A stretch of 64,000 bases of DNA from Calliopsis andreniformis (Eukaryota > Arthropoda > Insecta > Hymenoptera > Andrenidae): the NCBI RefSeq assembly GCF_051401765.1, contig NC_135071.1, forward strand, positions 13,742,961-13,806,960, read 5' to 3'. Positions 32,601 to 45,800 of the stretch are shown one piece after another. Under the pieces are notes generated by a model. It saw only the letters and a list, made by a program, of their open reading frames with translations, did not search any database and was not told the DNA's origin. The position numbers and the translations under genes are program-made. Position 1 is the first letter of the stretch. Every line of letters starts with the position of its first letter.

Positions 32601-35030
32601 ATGATCACGGTTAAAACGAACGCGGCGAGTCGACATTCGGCGTGATTTCAAACGATCCTCGGACACGATCCTGGTATGTGTTGTTCTGGTCCTCGCTTTT
32701 TTTTTAGCGCATCGCGATATGGATTTCAATTGGCGAGCTTTAATCACACAAAAAAGGTGGTTTTAATGATTGCGCGTGAAGCAACATTGCCTTTTGTCGC
32801 AACTGTGGATTTAGTCGGTCGACTCATCGGTTTTTGGGTCCTTTTTACGGGATCGTCACTTTCTGTTGAAACAGGGATGAAGACTTTCAACCCTGGATAA
32901 GAGTGTGACACATTTTAGTACATGTATGTATCTCTTTAATACGTAAGCCTAAGAGGATTCAAACTCGGTAGTATACAGCTATTTTTAATTGTACGTAAAT
33001 TGAAAAATTGGTCAATCAATTTGACTCGAAAAGCTCGTTGTTTTCAGTGATATTCCACAATGAGAACACTGTGAGCAGTAACATCGTTTAATGGGCCTCA
33101 ATGCTCATTAGCGCGAAATTTGAACATTATTTCGGAGATGAGCAGTTCATGTTAAGGTTTTAAAAAGATTTTGAATAATTATCTGAAGTACAAAATATGA
33201 TTGTTAAGGGAATGAAAATTTAATCAAAAAGTTATAATCAGAGAATTTTCGCAATAAAATGGAAAGAAATTTGTTTTTGGAAATATGAGAGGAATATTAA
33301 AATGTTTTTGCATAACAGAGATACATTTAATAGCACATTGCAGTGATTTGAATATAATATTGTAAAATTTTAATGATATTACACAATATCTCCTTTTAAT
33401 GAAAAATGTCTAGAACTGGATATAATACCAGTGTAGGAATTTATTCCATGTATTTGAATTATACGTTTATAAATTTTTGCTTCTGAGAAGAAAATCAAAT
33501 TGTGTAACTATTTTTGAAAAAGGAAATATGTTCAAATTTTCATAATACTAATTTTTTAACTAATACTAAGTCTCGTGAAAATGACTGCCTCTCTTCTAAC
33601 CGTATTTCATTAGTAGACAACTTACAAATAAATCGTAAGGTAAATGAGACACTTGAAGATTGGAAGCCATTTTGTTTACCCATCGTGAAAGGAGTGCTGC
33701 ATTATGGGAGCGAATGAGAACCACGGAGATAACCACAAATTCTTTCGGAGCTTCTCTTCTCTATAATAAGATATAAAAGAAATCGAACGTCTTATCTATT
33801 CATCTCTTCGTTGAAACTGAATTTCAAGTAAGCAAATAAATATCGACAACATGTACACAATAAACGGTCAGTCTAATAAAAAGAGTAGAGGGAAATCAAT
33901 TATGCGTTAGAGAGAGGAATGTCTATTTCAATTCACGCCGAACGAGCCCGCTATGAAAGCCACGATTTATTCAACAGGCCTTTCAAAAATCTTTAAAGCC
34001 ATGATATCGGAGAAATTTTTGTAGCCGAATGTATTTCAGCTTGAAAATGTTCGTACTAGGTTATACTATATAACTTCAAATTCCTTGAATTTGAGGCCAT
34101 GAAAATCTGGAATCTTTCTTTTTCTTTTTTTTTTCCAAACACATGGAGAATCAATTGTTTTCGATAATCATTTCATTATTAATCCTTTTTCCAATAGAAG
34201 AGTTTCAAAATAATGGAACGAGTCGAAAAAGATTAATTCATTAAATAAAGAGGATTGAGAAGATGACATCTACTTTGTGATTTAGGACTGTGTTTCCATT
34301 GACTGTATTCGAAAGGTTTCTATGGAGGAGTAGTCAAGAGATGTGTTATCTAAGGTCAGAAGCGAACCTTTATCTTGAGTAGTGCCGTATATACATTGGT
34401 TCGGCAAAATACTTCTTTGATAGTGCAACCAGTAATTACGTGATAACAATTTCGAGTTCCAGAGAGGGCTTTCCAATTACAACACTTGCGTTTTAATTAA
34501 TCACTTTTAGTCTGAAAATAATCCTCTTTGGAGCTCTTACATGTTCTGAGCAAAAAGGATACCACAGTTTTGGTCACGCACTTACAAAAAATATTCAAAA
34601 TTCATAATCCATTTCCACTCACTGCTTCCAAGATTGACTCAGCCGAATCCAAGCAGGATATCCATGTTTGAAATCCTCCCAATATGCATACAACTACATC
34701 CGCTCAACGTACACGTAGCGAGGACTTGTTCTGTAACACCTTCAGAAGCATCGAGACACCGAACTTCACCTGACATAAATTTACATGTTTCGATTTCCAT
34801 AGATCGTCCGCGCGACCTCGCATATTACACCATAACCGAAATGAATAATTTCGCGCGAAATATCGAGATGTTATTGTTAGATGCCTTCTTATTGAGTTTA
34901 AAAATAGAAAGCCTCAGCTGGGAGCGGGAGAATCCTCGAAGACCAAGTAAGATTGCAGCGAGCATGCAAGATAAAACGGTATAGCTTCGGGCGCATGGCA
35001 GACAATTTCCTCCAAGAGATGCCTTCGAGA
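29691..35030. other. Non-coding, probable long 5' intron of Fur2
   Basis: No gene supported on either strand. The missing 5' Fur2 exon(s) must lie somewhere beyond 29691, but no frame with the expected GG...A...A...HGF prodomain pattern was recognised. Confidence 0.5.
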
Positions 35031-35039
35031 GGAGCGATG

Positions 35040-35560
35040 CTCGCGATGCGTGTCACTTGCAGAATGCGAGATCGAGAATCAATTTCCGGTAAATGAACCG
35101 GAAAACAAGGATTTGGTGGCATCGCCGCGTGGAAATATGACTGCTTGCAATATTCGGACATGAAACACACCTTTGACAGAAGGTCCTACACAGGCTCCAG
35201 AGAATCGAAGCTCTAGCATCATTCAAGGATCATATTTCCAAATGCTGGATCGCGAGAAGAATCCCATTCTCCACTGGCTACGCAGCCAGTGTCTGCGAAA
35301 ACAAGCAATTCGTGCCAACATTGTGTATAAATATGGCTGCTCCCGATATTTGGACACGGAACGCATACTATCAAATGGAGAGTCCGATCCAGACTTCAAA
35401 TAATTGAAGCTTCAAACATCAGAGATCATGTTCGCCGATGCTGGATCACGAGGGGAATCCATTCCTCGCGTAGCCAGTGTCTATAAAATCGAATCGGTCC
35501 ATCCTCTCCACCCTCGCTCTCTTCGCGGGAGGAAGCCGCATTAAATTGAGCGCGAGCGAA
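35040..35560 (+). repeat. Diverged ~197-bp tandem repeat
   Basis: ATGCTGGATCGCGAGAAGAATC at 35242 matches ATGCTGGATCACGAGGGGAATC at 35438, both followed by CATTC and GTAGCCAGTGTCT-type sequence. AAATATGACTGCTTGCAATA near 35131 matches AAATATGGCTGCTCCCGATA near 35330. A third, weaker unit begins near 35045. Confidence 0.7.
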
Positions 35561-38500
35561 CAAACGGCAGAACGGAGGACCACCCTGGAGCGAAGTCGTT
35601 GGAAAGACGAAAGTAAATAGATAAAGAGGGAATTCGATCGCGAAGGATACCCAGGAAGATCGATCGTCTTCATCCTTGGGCTTCCACACCCTAGCCTGAC
35701 AGGTTACATTATGTACCGTACATGGGAGCCGCGCATGATCTTGAAGTAATCGTTCCAAGTGACTCGGAATATCTGAAGTGGATCCAGAGTTTGCTACACG
35801 TGTGGTCGATCCTGGTCTCTTTGCTATTCGTGCAGCATGAACAGTGAACACTTCTTTGTCGAGATCTTTTTTCGGGTACTCTGCGATAGTAACTTAATTT
35901 GGGGACTTTTTAAACGATTTCAGGTCTGGGTTAGGTGATGTTGATTCACAGTTTCAATGCTGAGCAAACTGGCGCTATTTCATTTCGAGGTGCAATAATA
36001 GGGTTGGACTTTCGGACCCTTTAACCGCGAAAGCTTCATTATTCTGAGTAGACGTAGAAGTCTGCTGGATCCTGTGAGCTAAAGTAGACCATGAGACTGC
36101 TTGGACAGCAGCTAAGCGTTGCTTCGCCAAACACTGTGACTCTGACCGATAAGCGGGTAACTGAACCTCTAGAAAGTAACTAGAAATCTTATCCTTGCTC
36201 TAATTCAGTTTTGACTGCTTGTATTCTTAAGTGCTGATCCTAAGCAGGATACAGCGCTGCATAATTTATGAAACGGGGTTCACATGCACGGTTGCCAATG
36301 CACTGTTGCTTAACTATTCATTTTATCAATTGTTAGTAAGAATTTGTGTTTACATACTTTATTAGCGAACATCATTAACGATTTAAAGACAGACAGTGCT
36401 GCTCGAACCGTGAAGAAGGGTTCACGCGCAAAGATCACGACACCTGCGCGAAGGAAACATCCCTAACGCGTCACCTTTTTATGTATTGATAGGGATTCCT
36501 ATACAAAAGAGGAACACAATATTACGTGATCCTCGGAATAGGGTTGGCGCGCACGAACGCACACGTTCGGAAGTGCATCAACGACACGACGAATGCATAC
36601 AAGAGAAGCAAGTATGGAGGAAATATAATGAAATTTGATCTCCATGCAAGGGTATTTTAAAATGTAAAAGAAAGATGAGTAATTTCATGCACAGGTGGAA
36701 AGGATAATTAATTCCTGTGTCCAGACGGAAGTTTGATTCAATTTTCAATAGGGATCACTCTTTTAATTATAACCTGTACGGTTTAAAGCTTCGACACACT
36801 TGTAGATATCAGGGCACTGAACGGTTATCGAATTTCGGAGGGAAAAAACGATCGACTCGGCCTTTTCGGTAACAATTTCGTTCACAGTTCGGATCCTCAA
36901 AGATTCAACTGTATTGTATTCAGATAGTTCCTTCGGTTGGGAAAACAATTGGAAAGTGGCGAGGAATCGTTTAGACAGGATTCGGCGGTTCGTTTCGTGT
37001 TTTATGTTTCCTGCTCGTTCCAATTGTAGACCAGCGCAGCGGAATCGATTGAAAATTCCGATTCATCGAACTCATCACAGAAAAACCTTCTTTTAATTCG
37101 TACCTTAGCAATCAATGCAAATCTACATGTAGTTCATGGTCCACTGAGTCGAAACTGGTTCCTAGTAATAATAGTACTAGCAATCGTGGTCATAAAAAAA
37201 TTATTTTCCGATACTTCGTACGATTGTTTTCAAAAATTCATTCTCTGCTCAAGTTACTTGTTTGTTTAGAGCACAGTTATTACAATAATGCGATAAGAAA
37301 TGGGTTACATTGTTATTTCCATTTTGAAGAACTTTTAATGATTCATCAATAAACAAGTTAACATCCAAAACGTGTCGCTGAATATGAACTCGTTAGCGTT
37401 TAGTTTTCTATTAGAAAATGTTACATGTGTTATAACAACCAGTCTCAGCGTCAAATGGTGTATTGGAAATCCCACCCTTGGACGACTCATCGAAGAGGTT
37501 CAAACACCAGCGTAAACAACCCTGTCCTCGCTGAGCTGGCACGCGGAAGATGAATAGTCGCGTGACCCATCATTCAGTCAGAGCATTCTCGGCTAACTTC
37601 AGGGCATCCGTCTTAATTAAAATTGATACCGACCAGGGCTGAGAATTTTTGAGTGAAGAGGGGAGGAAAACACTCGAGAGTGGCTAGGTAGTGAAGTAGC
37701 TGGACAGAACGAGCCGATTAGGGATTGGTTGGTAAAAGCAAGGGAACATTACCCAACAAACTGGAGGAGTAAGTTGCCTCGAGAACCGGAAGTCGGTGGA
37801 GCTGGCACAGCTGTAAGAAGCACCCTGTGACGAAACACACCCCCAAATTCGCCCTGCGCGATTCCCAGCGCTCCTGATTTATGGGACTCCCCGCTGACTG
37901 GGCCGAAGCCTGTCATGCGCCAGCGAATCAAACTGAAACGTGTTCGAGGTGTTTTTGTCGGCGATTCTCCTGTGATAGTGTCTGGAAAAATTTCATCAGC
38001 GCTGCCAATTCGATGCGGCTTGTTTCTCTCCTGGTGAAAATACAGAAAACAGGGAGGTCTAGTCCTGTCAAAGGCTGCAACGTATGTAATAACGGCAGTA
38101 GTAGAATTTGTTTCTAATTAAATTAAGTAAATACGCGGCTGCATAGCGATTCTTGTTGGAACGGAGGACCACTAATTAATTACGCGATGCCGCGTCCTTG
38201 CATTTGTATTAGTAGACACAGCGTGAGCTGTGTTTCAGAAATAAATGCAGAAATTTTTGCCATTATTCCGGGTCGTAAGTTCTGCAACTGTGGAATGTAT
38301 TGAATTAAGTACGGTTGAAGAGAGTATATGAAATCTGTTACTAAGTGAAGTAACAATAGTAAGAATATCCATCGATATATTAATAACGATTTTAAAGACG
38401 TTTCATTCGTCCATATTGATAACTGTCTAACTCAGGGCTTCTCAACCAAATTTTCCCAAATTTTCGGGGCAATCTGAAGAAAAAACAAGGAAAAAACAAA

Positions 38501-39720
38501 CAAACACGAGGATCAGAGGAAAAGAAAAGCGGAAGGAGAATCCTCCCAAACAGGATTATGAAACTCTGCTCTAGCTCCGTGCATGTGGACCCCGTTCGTG
38601 TGAACCCCATCGCGGGAGATAATCTTAAAGGAAACCACGAAATCAATAATTGTTCGTTTACTCGTGGTCGTCAACAATTATTCGATTATCCTCGAGCGTG
38701 TTTCTCTATCAGTTCCTCGGCTGTGTCTTTGATTAGTAGATAATCGTGATTCTACTGGCGTCGTTGGATGGAAGCGAATCGTCCTCGCGAAACATTTTCC
38801 AGAGACTCTACGCTACAGTATCTTTCAATGCTGTCACTAGTTAACCGATTGAAACAATATGATCACCCAGCGCTTCTGCCAACCCCTTTTTTAACGTTTT
38901 GGCTAGTTAGTAGGACAGGGTGAAATTCGCACAGATAATGATTAGCAATTTGAAACGAGCTATTGTTCCGAAACCATCAATTAAACCACTGACTGGCGGC
39001 TTGGTGCATCGCCAACGGATTCGGTTAGCTCGAGTCTGCGGCTCCTTGATAAAGAAACGATTGTGCCGCGGCACGAATGGGAACACGGCTTGTAAAGTAT
39101 CACAGTGACACAGCTTAACGTACATTATTATTGTCCTGCAAGTATTGTTGCGATAATTACCAAATGCCACTGTGCATCGCTGATAAATTGGACATGGCGT
39201 GTTTCTCACAATAGCCTGCAAAGGAACCTTGTTGCTAGTTCAGTCGAAACTGACGTCGTGGAACAGTAAATAATTAAATTAATCAACGACAGTTTATCGA
39301 ACCGTTCGAACTCAATTAAGGAGTCCAGAGAAACAGAAGAAGAAATCGCCTTTTCTTCCCTTCAGAAGAAGTTTCAAAAGAGGCCAGAAAAATGACCACA
39401 ACTTTGCTGCAAGTTCCTTTTAGTTTGTGCTCGGAAGGTTCGCAAGCGTATTCTTAAAGGAGATTTTCTTTATTCCAGTTCTTCATCTTGTCTACGTTTC
39501 CCAACTACATACCACTAACTAGTATTTCTTTGAAGACGATGTTAAACTTCAATTGCGAGGAGCATGAGGATACTAATATTGTAACATGAAGATCGTAAAA
39601 AGGTGTAGACAACATTCAATTTCAACTTACTTCTACTACATACAATCTTGTTCTAGAACACGAACGCATCGTGCAATACCATCTTTTTTGTTTTTTTATT
39701 TTACGTATCTGAAGAATTTC
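35561..39720. other. Non-coding
   Basis: CpG-containing but without a supported gene. Minus-strand open frames at 35426-35851 and 37749-37931 have no recognisable domain or splice context. Confidence 0.5.
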
Positions 39721-39722
39721 AT

Positions 39723-39890
39723 CAACCTCGCAGAGGTTAGAAACTGTAACAAGCTTCCTCAAACAAGATGGCGCCTACACTAAGCAGGTTCCACCACCTT
39801 TTCTACACAGGTTAACTAACCTCTTCAAGATTAGTGCTAGCAAGAAGCTTCTCAAACAAAATGGCGTCCGCTAAGCAGGTTTCATCACTT
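39723..39890 (+). repeat. ~93-bp tandem duplication with ATGGCG core
   Basis: AAGCTTCCTCAAACAAGATGGCG near 39751 and AAGCTTCTCAAACAAAATGGCG near 39846 are followed by CTAAGCAGGTT and CATCACTT/CACCACCTT, with period 93 bp. Each copy has an ATGGCG word of the YY1/Pho type. Confidence 0.75.
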
Positions 39891-42800
39891 GTCTCGTGAT
39901 CCACTTGCCATTAGCTTTGCATTTTGAGATTAGGTTGCACAGGGGACCCTTAGAGCCCCTCTTAGACTCTACGATCTTGAAAAGTATGCTGCGAAGTATG
40001 CAGACACATTGTGCCAGTGTTTGCAAACTGCAACTCGTCTTTCAGAGACTTGAATCTCCATTGAAAGCTGTCGCGGGAGGTGGGGCGCCATGGCGAATTA
40101 TGAACGTCCTCTGTGCAAACATTTTCCCCGCGATAAGTGTAAGGGCAAATAGACGGTGCAATTACGTGTTTCAGCTAATGAACCAATCTCTGCTTCGTCC
40201 TTGTTATCTCTTGCGCGGCCGGACGGGCACAGCCGAGGCCATATTCAAGTATCGAGACGGTCGCGAATTTCCCGCAGGCCCTCTCATGTTCAAGACTACC
40301 CTAGAGACAGAAGTGATAGAACGAGTGAGCAGGGCTACCTAGGCGGTTTCGGGATGCGAAATTTAATAGGTGCCTGGTATCCAAGGATGACCAGTGGTCC
40401 TGCTCGAATAATTAAATTCATTTTCATGCTGCCAACCTACGGCCTCAGCAATAACACCCCTGCGAGATAGGGTAAATGAGCATAAGCTCGGTCAGGGAGG
40501 CTCGATTCTGGTTTCTTCAGTCTACACCCGTCTCTCCCTAGACACGTTTTCTTCTCATGAATAAAATTTTGGCAGGAAAAGGGGGAACGCGATACGATGA
40601 GTTTTGCAGGATTACCTCTGCGTGATGGTACATGCTAAGTCTGAGATTCATTATTGTAAGTTAAAATGACGAGCAGGTTGCGTACAGGATACTCGAGGTC
40701 TACTTTGTTCTCCTAATCCTCTGTTGTTCGGTTGTTCATTGTTTTATGTCCTCAGTAGTGGAGGATACAACGCCTGTAGAAAGGCACTTTTGGAAATGAA
40801 CAGTTTTGTTGCTCGCGCTGCTTGCTTAGTAGTGTACTCTCAGAAATTAAAAAACACAATGCTAGGAATGAAGGTACAGGTGGTAGGAATCCTCCCTTTG
40901 ATATCGTTGTTGCATACTGAATTTAAATGATCACATTTTTTTATATTCAGACAGACTACAGGCAAGATTCTAATCAATCTCGCCCGAAGATAAGACGTTG
41001 ATAAATTACTTACCACGTCTGACGACAATTTTTATGTTTGCCTTCGCGAGATTAGGTTTGTAGGGCTTTAAAACTCCCTACTGCTGTATAGGCAAATACG
41101 CAATGCCATGATGCATCAGAGACCAGACCTTTAGAACTGAACCCTTTTCAGAGGTAATAAAAGAGGTGTAACTAGCTCAGGTTGTGCGACTAGGTCAGTT
41201 TATGTTTGCTAACTGTGTTTACACGTTAGATGGCTTTGGTGGTTCTACCCACAGTGAGAGACAAAGATAAGGAAGTGGGAGAAAGACTAAGAGATTCTAA
41301 TTTCATCTATCGATGTTCTTTTAAGGACAAAATGGATTCATTCACACGTGTAGCTACGTTTAAATTAGCTTTAGTTAGGTGTAAGGGTAGGTTGCCTTTG
41401 ATTTAGTTTTGATTTGTTCTGGTGCTTACCTCAACAAGGGCAGGTTTTCTAAATAAATTTGCGTACAACACTTATTTAAAAATTAAATATTAAATAAGTT
41501 TCCTACGAAACGCAGAGTCAGTCGCTGATAACCTCATAACCTCAACAAATATTGCAACATCTTTCGTTTTTTAACAGTATGTAGAACCCACAGAAAGAGA
41601 AGTATCGTTATTAATCCGCTGAACAATTTACATTCTAAATACAGTCATTTAATACTTGAACCCTTAATAATTATTTGAGTAAATCAAGGAACGTTAAATT
41701 GTACTTGATCTTTAAAATTATCCCGAAAATCCTTTTATTAAAGTTTAAAATCGGAACAGTTTGGCTACTTTATTTTAGAATATACACAGTAGATCTTAAT
41801 GACCCGAACCTCAACAGATTCTTAATTTATTGCGTGATTCAGATAAAAAAAAAGGAGTAAAAAGATTGCAGACTTATGCATCGAGAAGAAATCGAGGGAA
41901 CTTTGTGAAACGGCCACTTTGAAGTCCTTCCAATATTCTGCTTCGACGACGCAGTCGGCACTGAACCCAATAATGAAAATCACTCCTTTCAGCGAAGTGG
42001 ATTGGTTCACCTTTTAGTATCACGCGTTAGACTCGTTATATTGTGCGATTGAATACTGTAACGCAATATTCAGCTGCAGAAAAGCGACAAAGCTTTTTTA
42101 CAAAGCCAGTTGTACAAAGAGTTCGACTCTTGCCACGAAAATTCAATCATTTCGAAATTTAATTACCTGTCATCATTATTGTCAGTGAATAAATACTTCT
42201 GTTTCCTACAGCGAGTCGAAAGGGTTTAAGAGTGTAAAAAAATTGCTCAGAGATTAAAAAACTAGATTTGAATTTGCCTTTTAGTATTCTTCTTTCCACT
42301 TATTCGTAGTTTAGAAACTGAATGTGTGATCTTAAGCATTATTGATGACTGTCTTTAACCTCTAAAAAATGTTGCGATACCGAAGAATGTGATCTAGATG
42401 GATCTTAATGAATGCAATGAATTTTTATTTAAAAAAAACGCGAGAAGGTCGTGTACTTGCTCGTATCGGTCCGAGGTCAAGCGATAGTGGAATTCCAGGA
42501 AAATGGCAACGTCGCTCGCCTATAAAGTCATCCGTGAAGACGGAAATGCGGGATCGGAAAGGAGGTGAAATCGTAACTCGATACGGATTGTTACTGGTGT
42601 TCCGGAACGTCACACTTAATTAAAACGAAATGGAATTCCGGTTTGGAAACTACCATACTCGTTATGTCCTCGACAACCTGTACGTTCTCGATTTACGTAA
42701 CGACAACGAAATTTTCATGAGTTCGATTAAAACAGCCACCATCCTAATACAAATTTCGAGGTAATAAAATTGTAAAGATATCGAGTCGAATATTTTTCAA

Positions 42801-45800
42801 ACTCTGTGTATGCAAATTTGATTTAATAATAGGCCTCTAGAAATGTCTCTAGCGGAATGGCAGCCATGACTCGAGCGGATTCAAATAAACAGATGATCAT
42901 CTGCACGCGAAGCGATCGAAATTCGATCTCAATCCAAACGTATTCCCTGGCTGGGCAGAGATTCTGTCACCAGAAGGGAAGAAACGAAATTCAGATCGTT
43001 GCAATGGGTTTTATGCAAAACTGGGATTGCCCCTGTATTATCCTGGCTTCAGTGGTAGCCAGATGGCGCTGCTCGTCACGAAGCGCACGCAACGTGGTTA
43101 ATTAGCGTGGATGGATCACCTCAGAGATTGGTTTCCATAGAAATACGCGGGGAAAGAAGCAGTATATAGTTTCAATTTGAAGTAATTAGAGGAAAAAATG
43201 TCTTAAATTACCCAGGAGAAAATATTATTCTACATAGCTTTTGTTTAAAAGTAATCCCTTAGTTACAAATAAAAGGAAAAACGAAATTCAAATGGTATTA
43301 TAATTAAATATTTGTTACGTTGGATTTATATTTCTGCGTTACGATAAACTCATGGTAAATAATCTAGAAGATTTGAAATCCTATAATAACCTTAAATAAG
43401 TACCTCTTGCTGAAATATAATCTAACCTAACAGTAAATCCCTTTTAGTAAAAAATATCTTAAAAAATTCAACTCGTCAGAATTTCAACAACCACTCAACC
43501 AAAATCAAGTAGCTCAAACTCATATCTAATCTTCTCGAATTATTCTTGCGTAAAGCTAATCCTGCATGCAAGAGTAATCGATCACTTCTTCAATTGCGAG
43601 TAGCCACAACGGAAAACATTGAACCTCGAAACGGAAGTACTCAATCCCAACGCGTCTTCGAATGAAACCTCGAGGGATAACGCGAGGGTTGTTCGTTGAA
43701 GGAAAGAAGGATAATCGCGAATAATTGGAATATATCGAATCGATCCATCGGTCTCGACGGATACCTTTAACGAATCAAGTGAAGGTACGAAGGACTAAGT
43801 ACACGTATTTATAGAACAGGAGCGTCCTCGAGCGTAACATTGGAGTTTGTGATTGCTCAGAGTCGAAAAACTAGCAAAGAAATAGACAAGATGGAGAAGC
43901 CAGGCGCCTAGGGAAATTTGAGCATAAAAAGCTCTCATGATTCCTAACCTGCGTCTAGTGACTTTTGACCTATCTGGAATCTGTTAATTTCAATTTTACA
44001 GAGATTAACGTTCCTGCACGGGCCTTAGCCAATAGGAAGTAGAATATTTGGGGCGGATTTAAACGGGACCGCAGCTTCCGTTTAACTTTTACTCGAGTTG
44101 GAACAACGCTGGCTCGCCGCTATAATATCGCCGCGAGATTGTAAATTGCGGAAGGAAGAGGGCATTTTGCGCAGAGGATGGTTCGTTGTCGAGATACGGT
44201 GCAGTAAAATCGAAAGAAAGGAGGGGACAATAAAAATGAGAGAATATGGAAAAGAAACCGCCCTTAGAATTCTCGCTTCTTCCTTGGCTCGCGTGGAGCA
44301 TGGAGCACGATGCGTTTTTAACGGTTGGTACGTTTCTATTATGAGAAAGAGTTGCGTTTGAAACTTTCCGAGACAGGGGAACTAAAATTTTCAAGCGAGA
44401 AATTATTTTAAGGTCGTGGTGCTGCAAGTTGCTTCGAACCTCCATGTTTAATCATGAGACTGAAATTGCACCTTCAAAATCAATAATGTACATTCCTTCG
44501 TTAACAGTGTCTGGTGGATTCTAATAGACTGGTTGCAGTATGTTTGTGACTTTAAACTAGGTTCCTGAGATAGGTCTTAATATACAATTATTCATCTTTA
44601 ATATCCTAAGGTTCAAAGGTTGAACACAAGTAAATTGGGTGCTTCCCATGACAGACAAAATGAAGGCATGGCAAGTTAACGCAGCAAGAAGGAGTTAGTA
44701 TCGCAGCCGTAGAATCTTGAACCAAGGAACTCGTAGAACTCGGAACAATAAATTTACTTCCATCCCTACAAGTACTTGCTGCACCGCGATACTTCCACCA
44801 AGCGCGGTTTTCCGTCATTCCTAAAACTCTATCCAATTACAGTGAAACTAGCTGAGGTTTTTCTCGTAATGAGAGACACTCGAGTCACTTCAGGATTTCA
44901 GTTTCCATATCTTCAGAGAACCTGGAACGACCCTGAATAATGACTCTAAACGCAGTAATAGGCCTCCCGTCAGTTTTGCACCTCTTCAATTCTGCAATTT
45001 GAGGGAATTAATCAAATTCTCTGCGTCCTGACAACTACTTTCACTGTTCCCGACGGCGAGTGTGGGACACCCTTAGTTTCCATTCGTTAACCAGCTTAAT
45101 TGAAGCAGCGCAACAAGGGTGCTCGGCCGCAAAAGTGCTAACAGTTGCAAACGATTCACGCATCGTCGTTCAGCTCACAAAGGACTGGTTATGGCAGGGC
45201 GAGTTAGGTGCTGGCAAACTTGGGCGTGAGGAAAACGTGGATGTAGAAAGTTGTGGCTAACAGTCTCACCAAATGGTCAACGATCTGTTTCCCATTTCTG
45301 TGAAAGATAAGTCCTATTTCAGGATATAAAATTTCTCTGATTAAAACACTTGTGTCGCGACTCCTCTTTACCAAAACGAAAAGAAAAATAAACATTATGG
45401 ATCCCTTCTGCAGTCTCCGATCCCAGCTCAGTATTCATACAAATGTATAATACGAAGAAATATTAAGACTGTTAAATGAGCTTCTCAATTTCTGGTAACA
45501 CCAACAGGAAAGTAAGACTGTAGATCTTCCGCATAAATACGCCATCCTAAAGAGGTTAACGAACCCTACCATCACTTTTTCGAGACGACTCATGCATCAA
45601 TCGCGTCACAATCCTCATCAGATCCAACTAGACGTGGCAAATTGTTGCCTTCGTAATGCTCGATGTCTCCGAATTCTCTTTTTCTCTGAGAGATCTCTCC
45701 CATGAGCGCACGTGTGGATGATTTGCAATTTCTCTCGCCTCTTTTTCCTTTACTGGTTTTACACCTCCGCGAGTCGGCTCAATCGGCGGAATTGCACATG

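Noticed and set aside
40616..40651. ATG with 12 codons followed by GAG|GTAATC (minus), as first Fur2 exon
   Set aside because: The peptide MNLRLSMYHHAE is not a signal peptide or prodomain start. No supporting context.
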